In this document: positions 23,575-31,446 of the stretch, piece by piece | How the letters are laid out: each line of letters begins with the position of its first letter | Position numbering within the stretch: the stretch's first letter is position 1 | DNA from: Acidimicrobiales bacterium | Lineage (GTDB): Bacteria; Actinomycetota; Acidimicrobiia; Acidimicrobiales; SZUA-35 | Assembly (NCBI GenBank): GCA_020630195.1 | Contig: JAHDBV010000051.1 | Span: 1-34,276 of the forward strand | DNA length: 34,276 nucleotides | Direction: 5' to 3' | Position numbers and translations under genes: made by a program | Notes under the pieces: model-generated | The model's database searches: none | Told to the model about the DNA's origin: nothing | What the model saw: the letters and a program-made list of their open reading frames with translations, nothing else

Positions 23575-23580
23575 CACGAT
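23575..23580 (+). promoter_or_regulatory. -10-like hexamer before the ClpP-like lipoprotein gene
   Basis: CACGAT lies 7 nt before the ATG at 23588. It supports 23588 over the in-frame ATG at 23579. Confidence 0.35.
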
Positions 23581-23587
23581 GGTGGCC

Positions 23588-24325
23588 ATGATCGGAACGA
23601 CCAGCCGTCGGGCGACCCTCCACCTGTGGTTCGCCACGCTGCTCCTCGTCACGGCCGCATGCGCGGGCGATGACGATCCCGGCGACACCGCCGACGAGTC
23701 GGCGCCGACGACGACGGTCGCCGTGCTCGACCCGCCCTCGCACACCGACGCCGACAGCGGGACGGCGGCGTCCGACGATGACGAGATCGACGGGTGGTTC
23801 GAGGCCGCCGACGAACTCGATCCCGACGAGCCGGTCGACTTCGCCGTGGTGGGGACCGACGCCGTCATGGTCGGGTTCATCGACGGCTCCACGCCCGATC
23901 GTGTGGCCGACCTCCTCGACGATCACCCCGAGGTCGACCGGATCGTGCTCGTCGACGTGCCCGGCTCGGACAACGACGTCGCCAACGTCGAAGCGGCCCT
24001 CGCCGTCCACGAGGCAGGGCTCGCCACCCACGTGCCGGCAGAAGGTCGGATCGCGAGCGGCGGGGTCGACTTCTTCCTCGCCGGTGTGACCCGGACGTAC
24101 ACCTCGGGTGCGTCGTTCGAGGTGCACTCCTGGTCGACGGGGGAGGACGGCTTCACCGCCCTCGACCTCGACGACGACGACCCCGAACACCGCCGCTACC
24201 TCGACTACTACGACGCCGTCGGGGTCGATCCCGACTTCTACTGGTTCACCCTCGAAGCGGCACGGCCGGAGGACCTCCACGAGATGACCGAGGCCGAGCT
24301 CGACGAGTTCGGGTTCCGGCGGTGA
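23588..24325 (+). CDS. Lipoprotein with ClpP/SDH-like fold (COG3904-like)
   Basis: A 245-residue exported lipoprotein. The signal peptide ends in LLVTAAC (Cys near residue 25), followed by an acidic linker to about residue 70. The folded part has VDFAVVGTDAVMVGFIDGST, DHPEVDRIVLVDVPGSDND, VHEAGLATHVPAEGRIASGG and VDFFLAGVTR. The order of a beta-strand, a VPGS turn and a S-G-G-V-D-F-F-L-A-G helix is that of ClpP/crotonase-fold periplasmic proteins of COG3904, where the Ser in IASG would be the nucleophile. The C-terminal region (DPEHRRYLDYYDAVG, FYWFTLEAA) is extra. Its stop overlaps the GTG of the deiminase-like gene, so both are made together and both are predicted surface lipoproteins. Confidence 0.75.
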   Translation: MIGTTSRRATLHLWFATLLLVTAACAGDDDPGDTADESAPTTTVAVLDPPSHTDADSGTAASDDDEIDGWFEAADELDPDEPVDFAVVGTDAVMVGFIDGSTPDRVADLLDDHPEVDRIVLVDVPGSDNDVANVEAALAVHEAGLATHVPAEGRIASGGVDFFLAGVTRTYTSGASFEVHSWSTGEDGFTALDLDDDDPEHRRYLDYYDAVGVDPDFYWFTLEAARPEDLHEMTEAELDEFGFRR

Positions 24326-25458
24326 GCGTCGACCACCGTCGCCGTCGCCTGCTGCGAGCCGGTGCCCTCGGCGCGGCGGCCGCCGCGCTGGCGGGGTGTG
24401 GTCTTCTGCTCGGCGAGGACGAGGCGGTGTCGTCGGTCGGCGTCGACGTGGGTGCGCTGGGCTTCCGCATGCCCGCCGAAGAAGCACCACACGCAGCGAC
24501 CTGGATGTGTTTCCCGGGACGGTCCGACGTGTGGGACATCGACCTGCCCGACGTGCAACGCACGATCGCCGAGATCGGCCTCACCATCGCCGCCTTCGAA
24601 CCGGTGCGCATGCTCGTGCGCCCGTCCGACCGGGACCGCGCCGCCGACCTCGTCGGCGCCGACATCGAGTTGATCGATGCCCCCGTCGACGACCTCTGGG
24701 CCCGTGACACCCTGCCGCTGTTCCTCACGAGCGACGACGGCCGCCTCGCCGCGGCCCGGGTGCGGTTCAACGGCTGGGGTGGCAAGCAGGTGCATACCGG
24801 TGACGAGACCCTCGCCGCCCTCGTGGCGGACGTCGTCGGCGTCGACCTGTACGACTCCGGGCTCGTCGGCGAAGGCGGGGGACTCGAGACCGACGGCGAC
24901 GGCACGCTCCTCGCCGCCCGAAGCAGCTGGGTGATCGACAACCGCAACCCGGGCCTCGACGAGGCCACGATCGGTGAGGCCCTCGCCGCCACCCTCGGAG
25001 CCGACCGAGTGCTGTGGGTCGACGGCATCGCCGGCGCCGACATCACCGACGGCCACATCGACACCCTCGCCAGATTCACCGAACCCGGTGTGATCCTCCA
25101 CGAGTTCCCGGCGTTCTCCGAGCCCGGCGAGTTGTGGTCCGACGTCGCCGACCGAACCGCCGAGGAGCTCGCCGAACTCCGCACGCTCGACGGCGATCCC
25201 TACGAGCTCGTCGCGCTGACCCAGCCGACCTCGGTACGACGTTCGAACCCGGAGTTCCTGCCGAGCTACGTCAACTACTACTTGTGCAACGGCGCCGTCG
25301 TCATGACGAGCTTCGGCGACGATGACGCCGACCGGCTCGCACAGGAGCAGATCGGCGCCCGCTACCCCGACCGGGAGATCGTCGCCCTGGACACCGATCC
25401 GGTGGCCGCCGGAGGTGGCGGCATCCACTGCGCCACCCAGCAGCAACCCGCCGTCTGA
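24322..25458 (+). CDS. Agmatine deiminase-family protein with Tat-like lipoprotein signal
   Basis: A 378-residue member of the agmatine/peptidylarginine deiminase (PPAD-type) fold, which hydrolyses guanidino groups to ureido groups with release of ammonia. The GTG at 24322 overlaps the upstream stop (GTGA). The N-terminus RRRRLLRAGALGAAAAALAGC looks like a twin-arginine lipoprotein signal with lipobox LAGC (Cys26). Catalytic residues appear intact: Asp129 in WARDTLPLF, His245 in ITDGHIDTL, and the nucleophile Cys370 in GGGGIHCATQQQ; substrate-site motifs FNGWGGK and GEGGGLETDGDG are present. Ordinary agmatine deiminases are cytosolic, so export is unusual. The signal is seen directly; the substrate, agmatine or an arginine-bearing peptide, is not established. 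Confidence 0.88.
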   Translation: MSVDHRRRRLLRAGALGAAAAALAGCGLLLGEDEAVSSVGVDVGALGFRMPAEEAPHAATWMCFPGRSDVWDIDLPDVQRTIAEIGLTIAAFEPVRMLVRPSDRDRAADLVGADIELIDAPVDDLWARDTLPLFLTSDDGRLAAARVRFNGWGGKQVHTGDETLAALVADVVGVDLYDSGLVGEGGGLETDGDGTLLAARSSWVIDNRNPGLDEATIGEALAATLGADRVLWVDGIAGADITDGHIDTLARFTEPGVILHEFPAFSEPGELWSDVADRTAEELAELRTLDGDPYELVALTQPTSVRRSNPEFLPSYVNYYLCNGAVVMTSFGDDDADRLAQEQIGARYPDREIVALDTDPVAAGGGGIHCATQQQPAV

Positions 25459-25461
25459 GCC

Positions 25462-26859
25462 TCAGCCCTTGTCGGCGAGGTCGTATTCGGCGACCACGTA
25501 GGGGTGCTCGGGGTCGTACACGGTGAGCGGTGCGGGATCGTCGACCCGCCCGATCGGGCGGACCTCGGCCCCCTCACGGTCGAGGCGGGCATCGCCGAGT
25601 GCGGCACGGGCGGTCTCGGCCAGCTCCTCGAGTCGGGCCACCACGTCGGGATGCTCGGCGGCGACGTCGGTCGTCTCGCCGATGTCGGCGTCGAGGTCGT
25701 AGAGGCCGGGCTCCGGCTGACCCCGCTTCGCGAAGTGGAGCTTCCAGCGTCCCGACCGCACGGCCTCGAGATCGTTCATCCGGTAGTAGAAGAACGCCTC
25801 GTGGGGCGACGGCGCCGACCCGGTGCAGACCCCGAGGATGTCCCGCCCGTCGATCACCCGATCGCCGGGGACCTCGGCACCCGCGACGGCCGCCAGGGTC
25901 GGGAACAGGTCCATCGCCGTCACGACCTCGTCCGAGACCGTGCCGGCCGGGATCCGCTCGGGCCAGCGGACGATGCCCGGCACCCGTTGGCCGCCTTCCC
26001 AGGTGGTGCCCTTCGTGCCCCGCAGCGGGTCGTTGCTTCCGCCCAGCGGCTCGGACGAGCCCCAGGGCGGCGGGTTGTCGCCGAGCGAGCCGTTGTCGCT
26101 CGTGAAGATCACGATCGTGTCGTCGGCGAGGCCCCGGGCATCGAGCTCGTCGAGCAGCACCTTCGTCGCCCAGTCGATCGAGGCGACCGCGGCGCCGTAG
26201 GGCCCGTTGCGGGAGGCGTCCGCGAAGTGCTCCTGCACGTAGATCGGGAGGTGCACGTACATGTGCGCGAGGTAGAGGAAGAACGGCCGCTCGTCGTCCG
26301 CCCGGAGGAAGTCGAGGGCGGCGGCGACGTACCGGTCGGTCAGCGACGCCTGGTCGGGCTGCTGTTCGACCACCTCGCCATCGACGATGAGTGGCAGCGG
26401 GGGCAACCACTCGAGGATCTCGGGTGGGTCGACCTGGCGGCCCATGTCGTTCGAGTACGGCAGGCCCAGGTAGTGGTCGAACCCGTGGTTGGTGGGCTGG
26501 AACTCCGCTTGGTCGCCACAGTGCCACTTGCCGATCGCCTGCGTCCGATAGCCGGCGTCGGACAGCACGCGGGCGAGGCTGATCTCGGTCGGCGGGAGGC
26601 CGATCCCCATGCCCGGGAACAGCACGGGCAGCCCGTCGAACGAACCGAAGCCGATGCGTGGCGGATAGCAGCCGGTGAGCAGGGCACCCCGGGCGGGTGA
26701 GCAGACGGGCGACGCCGTGTAGAAGGACGTGAATCGCACGCCGTCCTCGGCGAGCCGGTCGAGGGCGGGCGTGTCGTTGCGGGTCGAGCCGTAACACCCG
26801 AGGTCGCCGTAGCCCAGGTCGTCGCAGTTGATGAGCAGGATGTTCGGCTGGTCGGGCAC
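25462..26859 (-). CDS. Sulfatase (arylsulfatase family, formylglycine type)
   Basis: A 465-residue sulfatase. N-terminal metal ligands are in NILLINCDDLGYGDLG (Asp13, Asp14). The formylglycine motif CSPAR is at residues 53-57 (SPVCSPARGALLTG), to be converted by a formylglycine-generating enzyme not encoded here. Further motifs are AIGKWHCGD and FTSDNGSLGDN. No signal peptide is seen, so it is probably cytosolic. The GTG at 26859 is chosen because TAGGGT lies 6 nt upstream; the longer open frame beyond it has no support. It removes sulfate from an ester, perhaps of an imported sulfated sugar, steroid or phenol; the substrate is unknown. It is convergent with the deiminase-like gene with only 3 bases between stops. 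Confidence 0.92.
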   Translation of the reverse strand: MPDQPNILLINCDDLGYGDLGCYGSTRNDTPALDRLAEDGVRFTSFYTASPVCSPARGALLTGCYPPRIGFGSFDGLPVLFPGMGIGLPPTEISLARVLSDAGYRTQAIGKWHCGDQAEFQPTNHGFDHYLGLPYSNDMGRQVDPPEILEWLPPLPLIVDGEVVEQQPDQASLTDRYVAAALDFLRADDERPFFLYLAHMYVHLPIYVQEHFADASRNGPYGAAVASIDWATKVLLDELDARGLADDTIVIFTSDNGSLGDNPPPWGSSEPLGGSNDPLRGTKGTTWEGGQRVPGIVRWPERIPAGTVSDEVVTAMDLFPTLAAVAGAEVPGDRVIDGRDILGVCTGSAPSPHEAFFYYRMNDLEAVRSGRWKLHFAKRGQPEPGLYDLDADIGETTDVAAEHPDVVARLEELAETARAALGDARLDREGAEVRPIGRVDDPAPLTVYDPEHPYVVAEYDLADKG

Positions 26860-26865
26860 AGCCCG

Positions 26866-26871
26866 ACCCTA
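26866..26871 (-). promoter_or_regulatory. -10-like hexamer of the leaderless sulfatase gene
   Basis: TAGGGT on the minus strand lies 6 nt before the GTG start at 26859. It is identical to the hexamer before the SDR gene. Confidence 0.55.
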
Positions 26872-26964
26872 CGACGCGGAAGCCGGCCGGTCGGAATGCC
26901 GCGCCGTGCCCATGACGCCGTCCCGTCGGCGCTCCGATTCTGTGAGCCCGCGGCACCCCCGTGC

Positions 26965-26970
26965 CAGGAT
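26965..26970 (+). promoter_or_regulatory. -10-like hexamer of the leaderless MFS gene
   Basis: CAGGAT lies 6 nt before the ATG at 26977, which sets this start over the upstream in-frame ATG at 26896. Confidence 0.5.
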
Positions 26971-26976
26971 GCGGCG

Positions 26977-28230
26977 ATGTCCGATCCCGCCCCCACCCGA
27001 TCACCCGTGGGGGAGGTGCTGGCGGACCTGAACTTCCGCCGGTACTGGATCGGCTCGATCCTGGTGTCCGGGGTCAACGGGACACTCCGATTCGTCTTCG
27101 TCTGGCTGATCGTCACCCTCACCGAGTGGCCGTCGGCCGAGGGCCTGATCGGCATCGCGCTCGGCCTGCCCGCACTGCTGCTCGCCCTGCCCGCCGGGGC
27201 GTGGTCGGACCGGAGCGACCGACGCGTCTTCGCACTGCAGTGGCTCACCGCCTCGATCGTGCTCATGGCGAGCTGGACGATCGTGGTGGCTCTCGACGCA
27301 GCGACGCCACGGGTCGCCGGGATCGCCGCCGCACTCCTCGGCACGGCGCTGGTCATGATGCAGCCGAACCTCAGCGCCATCGTGCCGAAGCTGGTGCCAC
27401 CGGCCCGCCTGATGAACGCCACGGCGCTGCAGAACGGCGGCGCGCAGGCGGCGAGTTTCCTCGGGCTCGGGCTCGGCGGGGCCGCGATCGCCCTGTTCGG
27501 CAACGCCGGAGGGTTCGGCCTGCTCACGCTCGGCCTGCTCGTCACCTTCCAGTTGCTCCGACGGATCGAGATCCCGCCCGACGACCCGACCGGGCGCCCA
27601 CCCCAACGCCTCCGAGCCGACGTGATGGAGGGGCTCCGCTACGGACTCGGTGCCGAACCCCGACGCAGCCTGCTCATCACGACGCTGATCCTCGGCTCGT
27701 CGTTCAGCGTGATGCAGATCGCCATGCCACGGGTGGTGGAGGAGGACTTCGGTCGGGGTTCCACCGCCGCCGGGTTGCTGCTCGGCACCTTCGGCATCGG
27801 CATGCTCGTGTCCTCCGCCGTGGTCGCCCGGCGCGACGACATGCGCCACGGCCTCAACGTCGGGCTCTTCATCGGGATCGGGCTCGGCCTGGGCCAGTTC
27901 CTGCTCAGCCTCGCGCCGAACTACTGGGTGGCCATGGCGGTGATGATCGGTTGGGGCATCAACGCCGGCATCGCGATCGCCTCCCATCGCACGCTGCTCC
28001 AGCAACGCACCGAACCGGCGATGATGGGGCGGGTGATGGGCATCATGACGCTCGGGTTCTCCGGCGGTCTGCCCTTCGGCGCCCTCGCCCAGACCGTCCT
28101 GGCCCCGGCGCTCGGGCCGGTGCTCACGATGCGGAGCGTCGGCCTCGCCACGATGGCGGTGACGATCCCGCTGCTGTTGTTGCGTCCGTCGATCCGCAAC
28201 GCCGACCAGGACCCGGTGGCCTCGGGCTGA
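26977..28230 (+). CDS. MFS transporter (EntS/MFS_3-like exporter)
   Basis: A 417-residue membrane protein with about twelve helices. The N-terminal NFRRYWIGSILVSGVNGTLRF and the loop PAGAWSDRSDRR (a variant of the GxxxDrxGrr motif A) identify the major facilitator superfamily, closest in style to the enterobactin-exporter-like MFS_3 group. A further marker is AIVPKLVPPARLMNATALQNGG, typical of this group. Members export siderophores, drugs or metabolites; the substrate is unknown. It is divergent from the sulfatase gene, 117 bases away. The DmdA-like gene follows after 85 bases with its own promoter. Confidence 0.9.
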   Translation: MSDPAPTRSPVGEVLADLNFRRYWIGSILVSGVNGTLRFVFVWLIVTLTEWPSAEGLIGIALGLPALLLALPAGAWSDRSDRRVFALQWLTASIVLMASWTIVVALDAATPRVAGIAAALLGTALVMMQPNLSAIVPKLVPPARLMNATALQNGGAQAASFLGLGLGGAAIALFGNAGGFGLLTLGLLVTFQLLRRIEIPPDDPTGRPPQRLRADVMEGLRYGLGAEPRRSLLITTLILGSSFSVMQIAMPRVVEEDFGRGSTAAGLLLGTFGIGMLVSSAVVARRDDMRHGLNVGLFIGIGLGLGQFLLSLAPNYWVAMAVMIGWGINAGIAIASHRTLLQQRTEPAMMGRVMGIMTLGFSGGLPFGALAQTVLAPALGPVLTMRSVGLATMAVTIPLLLLRPSIRNADQDPVASG

Positions 28231-28278
28231 GGGTTTCCACCCGGTGGATGCGATCGGCCGCCGAATCGACCGGCTGCT

Positions 28279-28284
28279 TAGGCT
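28279..28284 (+). promoter_or_regulatory. -10-like hexamer with short leader for the DmdA-like gene
   Basis: TAGGCT lies 31 nt before the start. A transcript from about 28291-28293 would include the strong Shine-Dalgarno GGGGGAGGA at 28301-28309. Confidence 0.45.
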
Positions 28285-28315
28285 CCGGCCCCATTCCGAC
28301 GGGGGAGGACCCACC

Positions 28316-29476
28316 ATGGCAGCCACGACCGGCAGCGGCTTCGCCCGCCACAGCTTCGGCACCCAGGTGCGACCCTCGCCCTACTCCGACGCCGCCCTGC
28401 GCTGGGGTGCCACCGGATTCAGCGTCTACAACCACATGTACATCCCGCGGGACTTCGGTGATCACGTCCAGAACTTCTGGAACCTCGTGAACGAGGCGAT
28501 CCTCTGCGACGTCGCCGTCGAACGACAGGTCGAGATCACCGGACCCGACGCGGCCGCCTTCACGCAGCTGCTCTGCCCGCGTGACCTGTCGACGTGCGAG
28601 GTCGGCCAGTGCAAGTACGTGATCCTGGTCGACGATGAGGGCGGGGTGATCAACGACCCGATCCTGCTGAAGCTGGCGGAGGATCACTTCTGGCTCTCGA
28701 TCGCCGACAGCGACGTGCTGTTGTGGGCGAAGGGGGTCGCCGTGCACTCGGGCCTCGACGTGACGATCACCGAGCCCGACGTCTCCCCGCTCCAGCTCCA
28801 GGGCCCGAACTCGCGGGACATCCTCTGCGCAGCGTTCGGTGAGCACCTGCGCGAACTGCGCTACTACCGCTTCGTCGAACACGACTGGGACGGCGTCCCG
28901 CTCGTCATCTCGCGCACCGGTTGGTCGAGTGAGCTCGGCTACGAGATCTTCCTCCGCGACGGCTCGGCCGGCGACCGCCTCTGGGAGCACCTCATGGCCG
29001 TCGGCGGCCCGATGGGTCTGCATCCGGGCCACACCTCGAGCATCCGTCGGATCGAAGGAGCCATGCTGTCGTACCAGGCCGACATGGATCTCTCGGTCAA
29101 TCCGATCGAACTCGGTATGGAACGGCTCCTCGACCTCGATGCCGACATCGAGTTCATCGGGCGGGACGCCCTTCGACGGATCCGCGACGAGGGTGTGCGT
29201 CGCCGCTTCGTCGGCTTGGTGCTCGACGGCGAGCCACTCGTCGGGTCGAACGCCTCGAAGTGGCCGGTGCGCCTCGGCGACACCGAGGTCGGCTTCGTGA
29301 CCTCCGCCGTGTACTCCCCACGGCTCGAACAGAACCTCGCCCTCGCCATCGTCGGGGTCGAGGCCGCCGAGCTCGGCACGGAGCTGGCGATCGACGCCGA
29401 TGACGGGGAGCGGCGTGGCGTCGTCTCCCCGAAGCCGTTCTACGACCCGTCGAAACGGATCGCCGCCGCCGGCTGA
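28316..29476 (+). CDS. DmdA-like / GcvT-fold tetrahydrofolate-dependent protein
   Basis: A 386-residue member of the aminomethyltransferase (GcvT) superfamily. The start ATG has GGGGGAGGA 6 nt upstream. It shows more likeness to dimethylsulfoniopropionate demethylase DmdA than to GcvT: VRPSPYSDAALRWG, FSVYNHMYIPRDFG, DVAVERQVEITGPDA, CPRDLSTCEVGQCKY, HFWLSIADSDVLLWAKGVA, LQLQGPNSRDIL and GWSSELGYEIF. These segments line up in order with the Pelagibacter enzyme as I recall it. DmdA moves a methyl group from DMSP to tetrahydrofolate. Homologues that are not DmdA are common, so the substrate needs a tree. No DmdB, DmdC or DmdD gene is next to it. If correct, it would suit a marine organism. Confidence 0.75.
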   Translation: MAATTGSGFARHSFGTQVRPSPYSDAALRWGATGFSVYNHMYIPRDFGDHVQNFWNLVNEAILCDVAVERQVEITGPDAAAFTQLLCPRDLSTCEVGQCKYVILVDDEGGVINDPILLKLAEDHFWLSIADSDVLLWAKGVAVHSGLDVTITEPDVSPLQLQGPNSRDILCAAFGEHLRELRYYRFVEHDWDGVPLVISRTGWSSELGYEIFLRDGSAGDRLWEHLMAVGGPMGLHPGHTSSIRRIEGAMLSYQADMDLSVNPIELGMERLLDLDADIEFIGRDALRRIRDEGVRRRFVGLVLDGEPLVGSNASKWPVRLGDTEVGFVTSAVYSPRLEQNLALAIVGVEAAELGTELAIDADDGERRGVVSPKPFYDPSKRIAAAG

Positions 29477-29488
29477 GGTCCGGCGGTC

Positions 29489-29494
29489 TAGGGT
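29489..29494 (+). promoter_or_regulatory. -10-like hexamer of the leaderless SDR gene
   Basis: TAGGGT lies 7 nt before the ATG at 29502. Confidence 0.55.
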
Positions 29495-29501
29495 CCGGCG
29501 C

Positions 29502-30473
29502 ATGCCGATCGACGCCCAGCAGCCGCTCCAGTCCGGACTCGACCCCAAGTGTGAACCCGCCGACGTGCTCGGCGATCTCGATCTCACCGGTCGGGTCGCC
29601 GTCGTCACCGGTGGCTACTCGGGCATCGGGCTCGAGACGACCCGAGCGCTGGCCGGTGCGGGCGCCTCGGTCGTGGTGCCGGTGCGCACCCCGGCCAAAG
29701 CGGAGGAGAACCTCGCGGGTGTGGACGGTGACGTCAGCGCCGTCCAGATGGACCTCGCCGACCTCGCCAGCGTGCGGGCCTTCGCCGCCGCGTTCGCCGA
29801 CTCGCATGGCCACCTCGACCTGTTGATCAACAACGCCGGTGTGATGGCCACCCCCGAACAGCGCGTCGGTCCGGGCTGGGAGTACCAGTTCGGCATCTGC
29901 CACCTGGGCCACGCCGCGCTGGCCGAGGGTCTGCTGCCGCTGCTGCGGCAGGCCGACGCCGCTCGGGTCGTGGCGCTGTCGTCCATCGCCCACAAGCGCA
30001 ACGGTGTGCTCTGGGACGACATCCACTTCGAGTCGACGGACTACGACAAGTGGCAGGCCTACGCCCAGGCGAAGAGTGCCAACTCGCTGTTCGCCGTCGA
30101 ACTGAACGACCGCCTGGCCGACGACGGCGGCCGGGCCTTCGCCGTCCACCCCGGCGGGATCTTCACCCCGCTCCAGCGCGACCTCGCGGTGGAGGAGCAG
30201 GTGGCGTTGGGGTGGCTCAACGAGGACGGCACCCCGAGCGCCCTCGCCCAGGCCGGGTTCAAGTCGACGACCCAGGGCTGCACCACCACGCTGTGGGCCG
30301 CCACCTCCCCGATGCTCGACGAGCTCGGCGGTGTCTACTGCGAGGACTGCGACATCGCCGCGCCGGCCTCGCCGGAATCGCCCTACTCCGGGGTGATGCC
30401 CCACGCCGTCGACGCCGACGAGGCCGCTCGACTCGCCGAGGTCACCGCGGCCATGCTGGCGGCTGCCGGCTGA
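29502..30473 (+). CDS. Short-chain dehydrogenase/reductase (retinol dehydrogenase-like subfamily)
   Basis: A 323-residue NAD(P)-dependent oxidoreductase. The Rossmann motif TGGYSGIG, the NNAGVM motif, Ser160/161 (LSSIAHK) and the Tyr187-x3-Lys191 pair (YAQAK) form the classical active site. The longer loop between Ser and Tyr (27 residues) and the IHFESTDYDKWQAY stretch are typical of the subfamily related to retinol dehydrogenases 11-14 and WW-domain oxidoreductase. The N-terminus is about 30 residues longer than in the shortest SDRs. The natural substrate is unknown. The resemblance to retinol dehydrogenases two genes before a retinal-binding rhodopsin is tempting, but the subfamily is widespread and acts on many substrates. 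Confidence 0.9.
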   Translation: MPIDAQQPLQSGLDPKCEPADVLGDLDLTGRVAVVTGGYSGIGLETTRALAGAGASVVVPVRTPAKAEENLAGVDGDVSAVQMDLADLASVRAFAAAFADSHGHLDLLINNAGVMATPEQRVGPGWEYQFGICHLGHAALAEGLLPLLRQADAARVVALSSIAHKRNGVLWDDIHFESTDYDKWQAYAQAKSANSLFAVELNDRLADDGGRAFAVHPGGIFTPLQRDLAVEEQVALGWLNEDGTPSALAQAGFKSTTQGCTTTLWAATSPMLDELGGVYCEDCDIAAPASPESPYSGVMPHAVDADEAARLAEVTAAMLAAAG

Positions 30474-30497
30474 GCGTCGCCGGCGGGGAGCCACGTC

Positions 30498-31349
30498 ATG
30501 CGCATCGAAGCGACCACCGTCGCCGACTACGACCGGATCCGGGTCGAGCCGATCACCGGCGCCATCGGAGCCGAGGTGAGCGGTGTCGACCTCCGTGAGC
30601 TCGACGACGAGCTGATCTCGGAGCTGCGACGAGCCTGGCTCGACCACAAGGTGTTGTTCTTCCACGGCCAGGAGCTCACCCAGGCCCAACACGTGGCCTA
30701 CGGACGGGCCTTCGGTGAGCTCGAGATCCACCCCTTCATCGACGCCCCCGACGGGCATCCCGAGATCGTCGTGCTCGAGTCGACCCCGGAACGGTTCGAG
30801 GCGGCCGAGTTCTGGCACAACGACGTCACCTTCCGGCCCACGCCGCCCATGGGCTCGATCCTGCTCGGGCGTCGGGTGCCGCCCTACGGCGGTGACACGG
30901 CCTTCGCCGACATGGAACTCGCCTACGAACTCCTCGACGATCGGACGAAGGAACTCCTCGCCGACGCCACCGCGGTGCACTCCCACGTGAAGACCTTCGG
31001 TGGCGGCCTGTCCCAGGAGGAGCTGGCCGAGGCCCGCCGGGAGAACCCGGAGCAGACCCATCCCGTCGTGCGGACCCATCCCGAGACCGGTCGCAAGGCG
31101 CTGTTCGTCAACCGACCGTTCACCATGTCGATGCAGGTGCCCGGCCTCGACCCCGACGAGACCCGGGCCCTCCGGCATCGCCTGTACGAACAGGCCAGGA
31201 TCCCGGAGATCCAGTGCCGGTTCCGGTGGCGGCCCGGGAGCATCGCCCAGTGGGACAACCGGTGCGCCCAGCACTACGCCATCCCGGACTACGGCGGCTT
31301 CTCCCGTCGGATGGAGCGGGTCACGCTCGTCGGCGACCGCCCCTTCTGA
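30498..31349 (+). CDS. TauD/TfdA-family Fe(II)/2-oxoglutarate dioxygenase
   Basis: A 283-residue dioxygenase. The iron ligands are His107-x-Asp109 in WHNDVTF and His259 in CAQHYAIPDY; the 2-oxoglutarate-binding arginine is in FSRRMERVTL near residue 271. The N-terminal IRVEPITGAIGAEVSGVDL is typical of TauD. Members hydroxylate taurine, alkyl sulfates, 2,4-D or related compounds next to a heteroatom. GGGGAG at 30485-30490 lies 7 nt before the ATG. It is 24 bases after the SDR gene, so probably in one operon with it. A sulfonate or sulfate-ester substrate would fit the DmdA-like and sulfatase genes nearby, but this is inference. Confidence 0.92.
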   Translation: MRIEATTVADYDRIRVEPITGAIGAEVSGVDLRELDDELISELRRAWLDHKVLFFHGQELTQAQHVAYGRAFGELEIHPFIDAPDGHPEIVVLESTPERFEAAEFWHNDVTFRPTPPMGSILLGRRVPPYGGDTAFADMELAYELLDDRTKELLADATAVHSHVKTFGGGLSQEELAEARRENPEQTHPVVRTHPETGRKALFVNRPFTMSMQVPGLDPDETRALRHRLYEQARIPEIQCRFRWRPGSIAQWDNRCAQHYAIPDYGGFSRRMERVTLVGDRPF

Positions 31350-31411
31350 ACGCTGGTCGTCCCGGGATCACCCGCCGTCCGCCCGGTCGGCCGTCGCCGC
31401 GACACGGCGTC

Positions 31412-31417
31412 TACCGT
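31412..31417 (+). promoter_or_regulatory. Possible -10 hexamer of the heliorhodopsin gene
   Basis: TACCGT lies 29 nt before the GTG start; a transcript from about 31424 would carry CTGGAG (GGAG at 31437-31440), 6 nt before the start. No clear -35 was found. The 97-base gap after the TauD stop contains nothing else recognisable. Confidence 0.4.
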
Positions 31418-31446
31418 CTGGCTCCCCCTTCTCTCTGGAGCTTCCC

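Noticed and set aside
29502..30473. SDR as a retinal-producing partner of the heliorhodopsin
   Set aside because: The subfamily resembles retinol dehydrogenases only broadly and is abundant in actinobacteria. Nothing in the sequence shows retinoid specificity, so it is kept as a remark only.
29154..31274. 706-residue minus-strand open frame opposite the DmdA-like, SDR and TauD genes
   Set aside because: The plus-strand frames here have complete enzyme motifs. The minus frame is low-complexity, rich in Gly, Arg, His and Val, spans three genes and is an expected shadow of GC-rich codon use.
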